The notes beneath the pieces were generated by a model. It did no database searches, was not told the origin of the DNA, and worked only from the letters and a program-made list of their open reading frames with translations. The position numbers and the translations under genes were made by a program. Shown here piece by piece: positions 1-8,688 of a DNA stretch of 38,915 nucleotides. The DNA is taken from NCBI RefSeq assembly GCF_014645815.1, contig NZ_BMML01000048.1:1-38915 (forward strand). The letters run 5' to 3'. Each line of letters opens with the position of its first letter. Positions within the stretch are counted from its first letter, which is position 1. This DNA is from Streptomyces fuscichromogenes. Its GTDB lineage: Bacteria > Actinomycetota > Actinomycetes > Streptomycetales > Streptomycetaceae.

Positions 1-3000
1 GCCACGCCCGCGCCCGTGTCCGGTACGAACAGCGTCGCCCGGACCGGCACTTCCGCTGACAGATCGAACGCGTAGGACGCCGCTTCCTCCACCCGCGCCG
101 TCAGATCCGCGGAAGCAACCGGCACCACCGACAGCACCTCAGCCGGAAGATCCTCCACAGCCAGCACAACCTGCCGAGGCCGGCCATCCACAGCGACATA
201 CCGAGTACGCAACACCTCATGACGCACCAGCACATCCCGCAACGCATCCCCAAGCGCCCCGACATCCAGGCCCCCGGTCAGCCGGTAAGCCTGAGAGATG
301 CCGGACGTCGCATCCGGTGTCCCCATCTGGGTCAGGAACCACAGCCTCTGCTGGGCGAACGACAGGGGGATCTCTTCGGGACGGTGTCGCACCGGTCGGA
401 TCACGTCCCGGGCCGACGCGGCGCCGTCCAGTCGACGAGCGAGGCCGGCCGCCGTCGGTGCCTCGAACACCGCGCGAACGGGAAGGTCCACAGCGAAGGC
501 CGACTGGATCCGAGCGACCAGCCGGGTCGCGGACAGCGAATGCCCACCGAGGTGGAAGAAGTTGGCGTCCGGCCCGACACGGTCGAGACCCAGGACTTCC
601 GCGAACATCCCGCACAGGATGTCCTCCGCCGGACCGGCCGGGGCCCGGCCCCTGCCCGTAACTCTGGCGAACTCGGGCGATGGCAGACGACTGCGGTCGA
701 TCTTTCCGTTGCGGGTGAGGGGGATGTCGTCGAGCACCATGACGACGGCGGGCACCATGGCCGCGGGCAGCCGCCGTGCGGCGTACTCACGTACGATCTC
801 GGGCAGTTGAGGTACGGCCACGCCGTCCTCGGCCTTCACGTAGGCGATGAGCTGCTCCTGAGCCGCCCGGCCCGCACGCATCGTGACGACCGTCTGCGCC
901 ACCCCGGAGCATTGGGCGAGGACGGCTTCGATCTCGCCGGGTTCGACGCGGACGCCTCGTATCTTGACCTGGTTGTCGGCACGGCCGATGAACTCCAGCT
1001 CGCCGTCGGCGGTCCAGCGGGCGAGGTCGCCCGTCCGGTAGAGACGTTCGCCCGGCGCTCCGAAGGGGTGCGCCACGAAGCGTTCCGCCGTCAGGTCCGG
1101 GCGCCCCAGGTAGCCGCGGGCCAATTGGCGGCCGGACACGTACAGTTCGCCGCTCACGCCTACGGGTACCGGCCGGAGTGCGGGGTCCAGCACGTAGAGC
1201 CGGGTGTTCCAGGTGGGGCGCCCGATGGTCGGTATGGTGCGTCCGGCGAGGTTGTCGCTCATGGCGACACAGACGGTCGTCTCCGAGGGACCGTATCCGT
1301 TGACCAGGACACGGCCCAGTGACCAGCGGCGGACGAGGTCCGGCGTCAAGGACTCGCCGGCCGCCACCAGCGTCACGCCGGGCAGGGCGCCGTCGGGTAG
1401 CAGCGCGAGAACCGAGGGCGTGAGGGTGGCATGGGTCACACCGTGCCGTCTCGCCAGGGCCAGGAAGGCCGGGCCGGGCAGCAGTTCGTCACCGGTCGCC
1501 TGCACGGCGCAGGCCCCGTTCAGCAAGGCCATGCATATCTCCCACACGGACGCGTCAAAGCCCGGGGAGGCGATCAGCAGGACGCGGCTGGCCTCGGTCA
1601 CCCGCAGCCGCTCCGCCTGCACGCCGGCCAGGCCGGCCAGGCCGGCGTGGGATACCACCACACCCTTGGGCCGGCCGGTCGATCCGGAGGTGTGGATAAC
1701 GTAGGCGGGCAGGTCCGGGTGGAGGAGGCCGGACCGGTCGGCGTCGGTGATCGGCCGGCTGTCTCCCTCATCGCGGAGTGCCGGATCGTCGACCGCGATC
1801 CAGTCGGGACCGGTGTGCTGGACGGAGCGTGCGGTCAGTACGGCCGCCGGGGAGACCCCGGCCACCAGGGAAGCGACGTGTTCGGCGGGGTGGTCGGGGT
1901 CGACGGGCACGTAGGCGCCGCCGGCCTTCATGACCGCGAGCAGGGCGACCACGAGTTCGGGCGAGCGCGGCAGCACGGTGCACACCATGGATTCGGGTCC
2001 CACACCCCGGCGGATGAGCAGCCGTGCCAACCGGTTGGACCGGGCGTCCAGCTCTTCGTACGTCAGCCGTTCGTCGCCGGACAGCAGTGCGGTCGCCTTG
2101 GGCATCCGCGCGACCCGGGCGGCGAAGAGGTCGGGAAGGGTCGCGCTGTCCGTGCCGGCCCCGGTGCCGTTCCCCAGCACCAGCAGCCGCCGGAGTTCGT
2201 CCTCTCCGAGGACGTCGATGTGGTTCAGGGGAGTGGGGTGCTCGTCGTCGACGGCGTCCGACAGGCGGGCGGTGGTCTCCTGAAGGAGGCGGAGGACGGT
2301 TTCGGGATCGATGGGCGTGACGGCCTGAACGGCGAACCGGAAGCCGTCGCCCTGGTCGTCGACCGAGACGGCGAGCGGGTAGTTCGTGCGCGAGGAACTG
2401 CCCACCGCCCGGACACCGGTGTCGTCGGCAGTGGACTGCGGAGCCGGCCGGGTATCGGCATGCTGGTAGTTCAGCAGGGCGGTGAACAGGGGGGCCGGCG
2501 CGGCCACCCCGCTCACGCGCTGGGCCGCGGCGAGCGACGCGTGCTCGTGCACCATCAGTTCGGCGAGTTGGGCCTGCATCGACGCGATGGCGTCCGGCAC
2601 ACTCACCGCGCGGATACGGACCCGTACCGGCAGCGTATTGACGAACAGTCCCGGTACCCGGTCGGTTCCTGTGCCCGCCCCGGCACGTCCAAGGATCAGG
2701 GTGCCGAAGACCACGTCGTCACGTCCGGAGATCGCGGACAGCACGCGTGCCCAGACGACGTGGAACAGCGTGGCGGGGCTGACCCCCAGACGCCGTGCCT
2801 GTCGTCGCACCCGCGCCGCCAACCGCGGGTCGAGGTGACCATCGGCCTCGAAGACGGTGCGACCGTCGCCGTGCACGTCGGCCACGCCGAAGGGCACGGT
2901 GGGCTCGTCGACGTCGCCGAGCACTCCGGCGAAGTACTCCTCGTGCTCCCCGGTCCGGGCGGCCAGCAAGGCCTGTCCGACGTAGGTGCGATAGGGCACC

Positions 3001-6000
3001 GGGTCGGGCAGTTCGCCACGCCCGCCGCGCAGAAGGGTGTGCACCTCCTGTTGCACGGTGTCGAGTGTGGTGTGGTCGGCGATCGCGTGATGGGTCCGCA
3101 GGGCCAGCATCCATCGTCCGGTGTCGTCCGGTAGCGGCGCCGTGTGGGCGGTCATCAGTGGTGCACGGCGCAGGTCCATGGGTCCTGCGCTTACGCTAAG
3201 CAGTGCGTCGACGGGATCGCCGTCGGACGGGATGCCTACCTCGGTGAGCTGCAGCGGGGCATGTCGGTGCACGACCTGGACCGGCCGTTTCAGGCCCTCC
3301 CAGGCGAATGCCGTACGCAGGATGTCGTGCCGGTCCACGACTGTCTGCCAGGCGGTGAGGAACCGGTCGAGGCGGGCGCGTGTGTCGAACTCCCACACCC
3401 GTGTCAGCACGTAGGGGTCAGCCGTGCCGTCGGTGTCGAGGCGGTGGTGGAAGAGGAGTCCCTCCTGGAGCGGAGCGAGAGGGTACACGTCCGCCACGTT
3501 GCGTGCGCCACCGTGCACGCCGGCTGTCAGCCGGGCCAGTTCCGCTTCCGAGAGCCCGGCCAGGGGCACCATTTCGGCGCTGAGGACGTCGGCATCCGGC
3601 GGGATCGATGATGCCGGTACGGCCGCCTCGGCACGCGCGGTCTCCACCGCCAGCCGGGCGGGTGTGGGTGCGACGAACATCGTGCGGACGTCGACCGGTA
3701 CGCCGCGCGCCCGCGCCAGTCCGGCCAGGGACACCGCGAGCAGTGAGTGGCCGCCCAGGTCGAAGAAGTTGTCGTCCACCGCGACCTGCGGCAGGCCGAG
3801 GACTTCGGCGAAGAGTTCGCAGAGTACTTCCTCGCGGACGGTGGCCGGTGCGCCGCCCGCGCCGGTCACGTACCGGGGGGCGGGCAGGCCGGCCCGATCG
3901 AGCTTTCCGTTGGCGGTACGGGGCAGTTCGGGCAGGACCGTGACGGACAGGGGCACCATGTGGTCGGGCAGACACTGGGCGAGGTGCGCACGGAGTCCGG
4001 TGCCGGTGAGGCCGTCGCTGCCCGTGACGTAGGCGACGAGTCGTCGGTCGCCCGGCGTGTCCTCGCGGACGACTACGGCCGTATCCCGGACTCCTTCCTC
4101 GGTGAGCAGTGCGGCCTGCACGGCTCCGGGTTCGATCCGGTAACCGCGCACCTTCACCTGGTCGTCGGTCCGGCCCAGGAACTCCAGGACGCCGTCGGAC
4201 CGTCTGCGCGCCAGGTCGCCGGTGCGGTAGAGGCGTTGGCCGAAGGCGAAGGGGTCGGCAACGAAGCGTTCCGCCGTCCGCCCGGCTTGGCCGAGGTAGC
4301 CCCGGGCCAGCCCGGCCCCGGCGGCGTACAGTTCTCCGGGCACACCGGGTGGAACCGGGCGGAGTGCGCCGTCCAGGACGTGAAGCCGGGTGTTGGCCAA
4401 GGGGCGGCCGATGGGTGCCGTGCCGCCGTCGCGATCGTCCCGGCTCTGCCACGTCGCGACGTTGACCGTGGTCTCGGTGGGGCCATAGTGATTGTGCAGG
4501 GGGACGTCGAGCACGGCGCGGAAGCGGTCTCTCAGGCGGGGGGTCAGCGCCTCGCCGCCGCAGAACACCGCACGCAGTCCCGCGCAGTCGGCCGCGTCGG
4601 GGACATCGAGGAAGGCCTCCAGCATGGACGGCACGAAGTGGGCGAAGGTGACGCGGTGCCGGACGATCAGGTCCGCGAGGTGCTGCGGGTCGCGGAACCC
4701 GCCAGGCCGGACAAGTACCACCGCCGCTCCCGCTGACAGCGGCCAGAACAGTTCCCACACGGACGGCGAGAAGACGAACGGTGTCTTCTGGAGCACCCGG
4801 TCCTCGGGCGCAAGCCGGTAGACGCTGTTCATCCAGGTGATCAGGTTGGTGATGCCGCGGTGTGTGAGCAGTACGCCCTTGGGGCGGCCCGTGGAGCCTG
4901 ACGTGTGCAGCAGACAGGCCGGATGGTCCGGCAGCAGGGGAGCACGTCGGTCCGTGTCGGCGACCGGTGCGTCGCCGCCCTGCGGGACGGGAAGGTCGTC
5001 CATGGCCATGACGGCCGGCCACTCGATGTCGTCGGACAACGGGACCGACGTGTGGGTCAGCACCAGCACGGGGGACGCGTCCGTCAGCAGATCGGCTGTC
5101 CAGACGGTCGGCTGGCGCGGGTCGATGGGCAGGTAGACGCCACCGGCCTTGAGGACGGCCAGCAACGCGGTGACGAGGTCGATGCCGCTGTCGAGAACGA
5201 CGGCCACCACCGACTCCGGTCCGACACCCCGCTCGATCAACGAGCGTGCCAGCCGGTTGGAGCGGGCCTCCAGGTCGGCCCGGGAGAGAACTGCGTCGTC
5301 CAGCACGACGGCGGCGACGTCCGGGTGGGCAGTGGCGGCCTCGGCGAGCAGGCGGGGCACGGTGGTCGCCGCCGGCGGGCCGGTCTCACCGGTGCCCGTG
5401 GCGTTCCATGTCACCACTTCCCGGTGGCGCTGCTCGGGTGTGAGGAGTTCGAGGCGGGCGAGCGGTGTGGCCGGGTCCGCGGTGGTGAAGGCTCGCAGGA
5501 AGACGGCGAGAGGTTCGGCGAAGACCGCTCGTGCGTCATCGGCGGCTTCGCCGGATCGGATGTGCACATCGAGTCGGCGGCCGTCCTCGCCGAGCACCAG
5601 GACGGCGTCCCCGCCCGGCGGGGGGACATAGGCATGGAGGGTCGCCCGTTCTCCGGCGAAGACGATCCCCTCGGTGGTGGGTGCCGTCCTGATGACCAGA
5701 CGGTACGGCGGCTCCTCCACCACGACGGGTGTGGCCGGCAGGCGGGTCGCGGCATTGCGCAGGAGCGTCGCGACGTCGGCGTCGGCGGAGATGGACAATC
5801 GCAGCGGCACCGCGCGGCCCGTGGGATCGGTGTTCGGTACGGTGCCGTCATCAGCGCAAGCAGGCAGCTCGCGGTCCAGCGCGATGTCGCGTTCCCCGGT
5901 CAGCCGGCTCAGGTACGCGGCGGCGGCAGCGCACAGGGTGACGGGGTCGACCGCTCTGGGGAGGGTGATCGTGTGCCGGGTCGTCGGCAGGGGAGCCCGG

Positions 6001-6593
6001 GGCCTGTCTTCGAAGGTGAGGTTGCCGGTCGGCGAGGCACCGTCACTGGCGGTTGCGGCGCTGTCCCGCAGGGTTTGCACCGAGGGGAGCGGTGTGCCGC
6101 CGCCGTCATGGTCTGCTGTGAGGGCCGCGTAGATGCCGGCCAGCCGCTGGGCGACGGCCATGATGCCGCCGCTGTCGTGTACCAGACCGTGAGCCGCGTA
6201 GGCCCAGTAGTGGTACCCGGCCTCGTCGTGGAAAAGGGCCATGGCGGAGTTGGGCCCGGCGTCCGCGTCCAACGGGCGGGTGAGTTCCGCGGTGACCCAC
6301 GTGCTGACGACCGCCTGCGGATCGGGCTCGGCGCCGAGTTCACGCAGCACCGGTACGACGGCCGGGCCGACGAACTGGCGGATGCCGTGCGGCGTGAGGA
6401 CGAAGCGCAGGCGGCCGGCTTCGTCCTCGGCGAGCAGCAGATTCATGGCCCGGCGCAGCCGTCTGCCGTCCGCGACGCCGGGAATACGCAGGACGACGGC
6501 CGACCGCTGAGGTCCAGGGCACGTTGTATGCGATCTAGCCCAGGCGCGGCGCTGCAGAGGAGTCAGGCCGAACAGCTCATCGCTAGAAAACAT
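1..6593 (-). CDS. Non-ribosomal peptide synthetase, C*-A-T-C-A-T-C (3' end outside window)
   Basis: The frame is open from ATG 6593 to the left edge (2,197 codons) with no stop, so the gene is partial. Domains by residue: a degenerate condensation domain (about 10-400) whose HHxxxDG motif reads HGLVHDS at 135-141; adenylation domain 1 (about 405-900; TSGSTGRPKG near 563) with Ser609 where Asp235 is expected; carrier protein 1 (GGHSL, Ser950); a condensation domain (about 1035-1450) with HHAIADH at 1168-1174; adenylation domain 2 (about 1480-1960) with the usual Asp at 1680; carrier protein 2 (Ser2019); and the start of an LCL-like condensation domain (SFAQQRLWFL near 2080). By eye the A2 pocket reads D-A-W-T-V-A-G-V-C-K, close to Phe/aromatic codes; A1 reads S-P-W-H-F-G-H-V-N-K, which I do not recognise. 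The ribosome site is weak (GTGAGAG). It is divergent from the hydroxylase. Confidence 0.95.
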   Translation of the reverse strand, partial: MFSSDELFGLTPLQRRAWARSHTTCPGPQRSAVVLRIPGVADGRRLRRAMNLLLAEDEAGRLRFVLTPHGIRQFVGPAVVPVLRELGAEPDPQAVVSTWVTAELTRPLDADAGPNSAMALFHDEAGYHYWAYAAHGLVHDSGGIMAVAQRLAGIYAALTADHDGGGTPLPSVQTLRDSAATASDGASPTGNLTFEDRPRAPLPTTRHTITLPRAVDPVTLCAAAAAYLSRLTGERDIALDRELPACADDGTVPNTDPTGRAVPLRLSISADADVATLLRNAATRLPATPVVVEEPPYRLVIRTAPTTEGIVFAGERATLHAYVPPPGGDAVLVLGEDGRRLDVHIRSGEAADDARAVFAEPLAVFLRAFTTADPATPLARLELLTPEQRHREVVTWNATGTGETGPPAATTVPRLLAEAATAHPDVAAVVLDDAVLSRADLEARSNRLARSLIERGVGPESVVAVVLDSGIDLVTALLAVLKAGGVYLPIDPRQPTVWTADLLTDASPVLVLTHTSVPLSDDIEWPAVMAMDDLPVPQGGDAPVADTDRRAPLLPDHPACLLHTSGSTGRPKGVLLTHRGITNLITWMNSVYRLAPEDRVLQKTPFVFSPSVWELFWPLSAGAAVVLVRPGGFRDPQHLADLIVRHRVTFAHFVPSMLEAFLDVPDAADCAGLRAVFCGGEALTPRLRDRFRAVLDVPLHNHYGPTETTVNVATWQSRDDRDGGTAPIGRPLANTRLHVLDGALRPVPPGVPGELYAAGAGLARGYLGQAGRTAERFVADPFAFGQRLYRTGDLARRRSDGVLEFLGRTDDQVKVRGYRIEPGAVQAALLTEEGVRDTAVVVREDTPGDRRLVAYVTGSDGLTGTGLRAHLAQCLPDHMVPLSVTVLPELPRTANGKLDRAGLPAPRYVTGAGGAPATVREEVLCELFAEVLGLPQVAVDDNFFDLGGHSLLAVSLAGLARARGVPVDVRTMFVAPTPARLAVETARAEAAVPASSIPPDADVLSAEMVPLAGLSEAELARLTAGVHGGARNVADVYPLAPLQEGLLFHHRLDTDGTADPYVLTRVWEFDTRARLDRFLTAWQTVVDRHDILRTAFAWEGLKRPVQVVHRHAPLQLTEVGIPSDGDPVDALLSVSAGPMDLRRAPLMTAHTAPLPDDTGRWMLALRTHHAIADHTTLDTVQQEVHTLLRGGRGELPDPVPYRTYVGQALLAARTGEHEEYFAGVLGDVDEPTVPFGVADVHGDGRTVFEADGHLDPRLAARVRRQARRLGVSPATLFHVVWARVLSAISGRDDVVFGTLILGRAGAGTGTDRVPGLFVNTLPVRVRIRAVSVPDAIASMQAQLAELMVHEHASLAAAQRVSGVAAPAPLFTALLNYQHADTRPAPQSTADDTGVRAVGSSSRTNYPLAVSVDDQGDGFRFAVQAVTPIDPETVLRLLQETTARLSDAVDDEHPTPLNHIDVLGEDELRRLLVLGNGTGAGTDSATLPDLFAARVARMPKATALLSGDERLTYEELDARSNRLARLLIRRGVGPESMVCTVLPRSPELVVALLAVMKAGGAYVPVDPDHPAEHVASLVAGVSPAAVLTARSVQHTGPDWIAVDDPALRDEGDSRPITDADRSGLLHPDLPAYVIHTSGSTGRPKGVVVSHAGLAGLAGVQAERLRVTEASRVLLIASPGFDASVWEICMALLNGACAVQATGDELLPGPAFLALARRHGVTHATLTPSVLALLPDGALPGVTLVAAGESLTPDLVRRWSLGRVLVNGYGPSETTVCVAMSDNLAGRTIPTIGRPTWNTRLYVLDPALRPVPVGVSGELYVSGRQLARGYLGRPDLTAERFVAHPFGAPGERLYRTGDLARWTADGELEFIGRADNQVKIRGVRVEPGEIEAVLAQCSGVAQTVVTMRAGRAAQEQLIAYVKAEDGVAVPQLPEIVREYAARRLPAAMVPAVVMVLDDIPLTRNGKIDRSRLPSPEFARVTGRGRAPAGPAEDILCGMFAEVLGLDRVGPDANFFHLGGHSLSATRLVARIQSAFAVDLPVRAVFEAPTAAGLARRLDGAASARDVIRPVRHRPEEIPLSFAQQRLWFLTQMGTPDATSGISQAYRLTGGLDVGALGDALRDVLVRHEVLRTRYVAVDGRPRQVVLAVEDLPAEVLSVVPVASADLTARVEEAASYAFDLSAEVPVRATLFVPDTGAGV

Positions 6594-6943
6594 GTGCTCT
6601 CACTTCGTACGAACGACGCTGGCAGCATGCCGGGGACCACCGTGCCGATCGTGCGCAAGCCCCGCGCGGGGAGCATCGGCGCTCGCCGCCGTTACGACGT
6701 GAACGGGTGCCGGGTGCGGCGATCTCGGCGGCCGGTGGGGAGACTTCACCTCATGCCGTCCGGGCGCGTAACTGTGGACAGCGCCGATCCGCCGACGCGC
6801 CGTCGTGCGTACAACGGTATCGGCACACGGGGAAGGTCAGGCCCGGCACAAACCCGGCATCCGGCGGTCCGGACCGTGTACCCGAGGCCGTACGGTGCAG
6901 CTCCGGGTGCCCAAGTAACTTTCCTGGTGTGAGGTGACGCTTT
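6594..6943. promoter_or_regulatory. Divergent intergenic region between NRPS and hydroxylase
   Basis: This 350-base gap separates two divergently transcribed biosynthetic genes and must carry both promoters. A perfect 10-bp palindrome, TTCGTACGAA, lies at 6604-6613, about 10 bases upstream of the NRPS start codon, and could be an operator. I could not assign -10/-35 boxes with confidence. Open frames crossing the gap are shadows with no recognisable protein. Confidence 0.4.
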
Positions 6944-7885
6944 GTGAACGAGCACAGCGGCTGGGCGCCGCGTGTGGTGACGCCCGGGGTCCTCCAAGTG
7001 ACGGCCACCCACGACGGGCTGCTGGAAGCCCTCGGCAACACCGCGCGGACGGCGGAACTCCTGCTGGCGGACAAGGCGCTGGTGTTCCGCGGCTTTGGAA
7101 CGGAACCCCACCAGGTCGACGCGGTCCTGGAGCTTCTACTCCCCGACCGGCTCGCCTACGTCCAGGGCAACTCACCGCGCACCAAGGTAGGCCGGAACGT
7201 CTACACCTCCACCGAGTATCCCGCCGAGTACGTCATTTCCATGCACAACGAACTGTCCTATGCCGAGCGCTGGCCGTCGCGCCTGGCCTTTTACTGCGAA
7301 CGGCCTCCGGTCACGGGAGGTGCCACCCCCCTCGTCGACGGCGCTCTGTGGCTGGCGTCGCTCGACACCCAGGTCAGGGAGTCGTTCCAAGGGGGGATCC
7401 GCTACACGCAGCAGCTGCACGCCGGTTCAGGCTTCGGCAAGAGCTGGCAGGCCACGTTCGAAACCGATGACAGGGACACCGTCGAGGCCTACCTGGCGCG
7501 GTCAGATGTGGCCTGGGAGTGGAGAACGGACGGAGGCGTCAAAATCACTCAGCAGCGGCCGGCCACCATGCGGCACCCGGCAACAGGGAAGGTGGTCTGG
7601 TTCAACCAATGTGACCAGTGGCATCCGGCCGGACTCGATCCGGAGATGGCCGCCGTGATGTCGGAGCTCATGACGGAGGACGAACTGCCGCAGTCGGTCA
7701 CATTCGCCGATGGCACGCCCATACCGGCCGCATACATACGGCACATACGCGACCAGGGACTGGCGGCGGCAGTGGACGTCGACTGGCAGGTGAGCGACCT
7801 ACTGCTGATCGACAACGTCGCGGTCGCTCACGGCAGGCGCGCCTATACCGGGCCCCGCCGCATTCTGGTGGCCATGTCCGGCTGA
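6944..7885 (+). CDS. SyrP-type Fe(II)/2-oxoglutarate-dependent amino acid hydroxylase (TauD/TfdA superfamily)
   Basis: The 313-residue protein has the double-stranded beta-helix signatures of the TauD/SyrP group. HNE at 101-103 gives the first metal ligands (HxE) and is followed by LSY and, 3 residues later, WP, as in SyrP. A GGATPLVD stretch follows near 125. The distal ligand is His296 (AHGRRAYTGPRRI), with a nearby Arg for 2-oxoglutarate. SyrP-type enzymes hydroxylate the beta carbon of a carrier-bound amino acid during peptide assembly, and the divergent NRPS is the obvious partner. Which residue is hydroxylated is not visible. The GTG start at 6944 is chosen because GAGGTGA lies 5 bases upstream and the N-terminal length fits the family. 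Confidence 0.88.
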   Translation: MNEHSGWAPRVVTPGVLQVTATHDGLLEALGNTARTAELLLADKALVFRGFGTEPHQVDAVLELLLPDRLAYVQGNSPRTKVGRNVYTSTEYPAEYVISMHNELSYAERWPSRLAFYCERPPVTGGATPLVDGALWLASLDTQVRESFQGGIRYTQQLHAGSGFGKSWQATFETDDRDTVEAYLARSDVAWEWRTDGGVKITQQRPATMRHPATGKVVWFNQCDQWHPAGLDPEMAAVMSELMTEDELPQSVTFADGTPIPAAYIRHIRDQGLAAAVDVDWQVSDLLLIDNVAVAHGRRAYTGPRRILVAMSG

Positions 7886-8097
7886 ATTCCGCGCGATGGG
7901 TCCGCGGCGACGGTGCTGTGCACCGACACGGCAGGTGCAATTCCGGCCTGTGCTGGTCGGCTGCTGGCAGGGGCTGGGTGAGGATATGGATACGGCCGCC
8001 GTGATCATGAATGTCTGTGGCGGCGTATCGGAATCGGGTAGCCGTGGAGGCCGCGATAGCCCAGGGCGTCCAGGACCGGGTGTCCGGGGCGGCGATG

Positions 8098-8399
8098 GAC
8101 ACGATCGCGGGCTGCCTCGCGCGGCCTGAGATACGCGCGACCGCCGCAGAGATGATCAGCGGGCTGCCGGCCGAGGTGAACACCCGCGACTGCTGGACAC
8201 CGGCCCAGGCGCTGAGACATCCCGATCCGCACCGGCTGCGGCACCCGCCGTCGAGAGCGAGATTCGACCACGACCCGCCGGACACCACAGCGCTCGCCTC
8301 GTCGTGCGTGAACGTGCACCTCAGGACGTGGTACTGGTCGTGGACGAGACCGGTGACGCCAAGTCTTCCACCGGCTGCGTGCGAGCCGGCCGCCGATAG
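8098..8399 (+). pseudogene. IS701-type transposase remnant
   Basis: One frame (8098-8304) reads like the N-terminus of IS701-type transposases: LARPEIRATAAEMISGL, then NTRDCWT and SRARFDHD. A second frame starting at 8325 reads DVVLVVDETGDAKSST, the DETGxxK block that holds the first catalytic Asp, and stops at 8397-8399. The spacer between the two blocks is too short and the frame changes, so this is a deleted and frameshifted relic. It sits between the hydroxylase and the halogenase, which are otherwise a likely co-transcribed pair. Confidence 0.7.
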
Positions 8400-8688
8400 C
8401 CCCGCGCTCTCAAGGGCGGCGACCTGCGCCAGGCCGGCAACACGCGCCTGGCTTCGCGTACCCCGCGTTTGCGGGGCTGGACGAAGTGCTCTGGACGGGC
8501 GGGGTGGGCGGCTGTCTCGGAGCAAACGATCACGCCCGGAAAGCGGACGACGTCTCAGCCTCGCGCGAGGGCGGACAAATTACCGATCAAGCCAACAGGT
8601 GGGCCGCCGGATGAGGGAGGACGGGAGTGATCGATGCCCCGGACCGGGCAGAGGCCCTCGGCTGGGCACAAAGGAAATTGGACTGTCG
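8400..8688. other. Non-coding stretch upstream of the halogenase
   Basis: I find no recognisable gene here. Frames are open through it but resemble nothing I know. It may hold the rest of the decayed transposon and the halogenase promoter. An AAGGAA ribosome-site candidate is at 8671-8676. Confidence 0.4.

Noticed and set aside
3418..5022. 534-residue minus-strand ORF
   Set aside because: It is Arg/Pro-rich and lies inside the NRPS in another frame; the NRPS frame itself is open and carries all adenylation motifs.
4905..6932. 675-residue plus-strand ORF, and similar long plus-strand ORFs at 1431-3134 and 219-1322
   Set aside because: They are antisense to the NRPS and have no domain resemblance; long shadows are normal in high-GC DNA.
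7698..8525. 275-residue minus-strand ORF
   Set aside because: It is the shadow of the hydroxylase end and of the IS701 relic, whose motifs read on the plus strand.
8011..8688. 226-codon N-terminal extension of the halogenase frame
   Set aside because: The first part is IS701 transposase sequence and halogenases begin close to the GGGPAGS motif.
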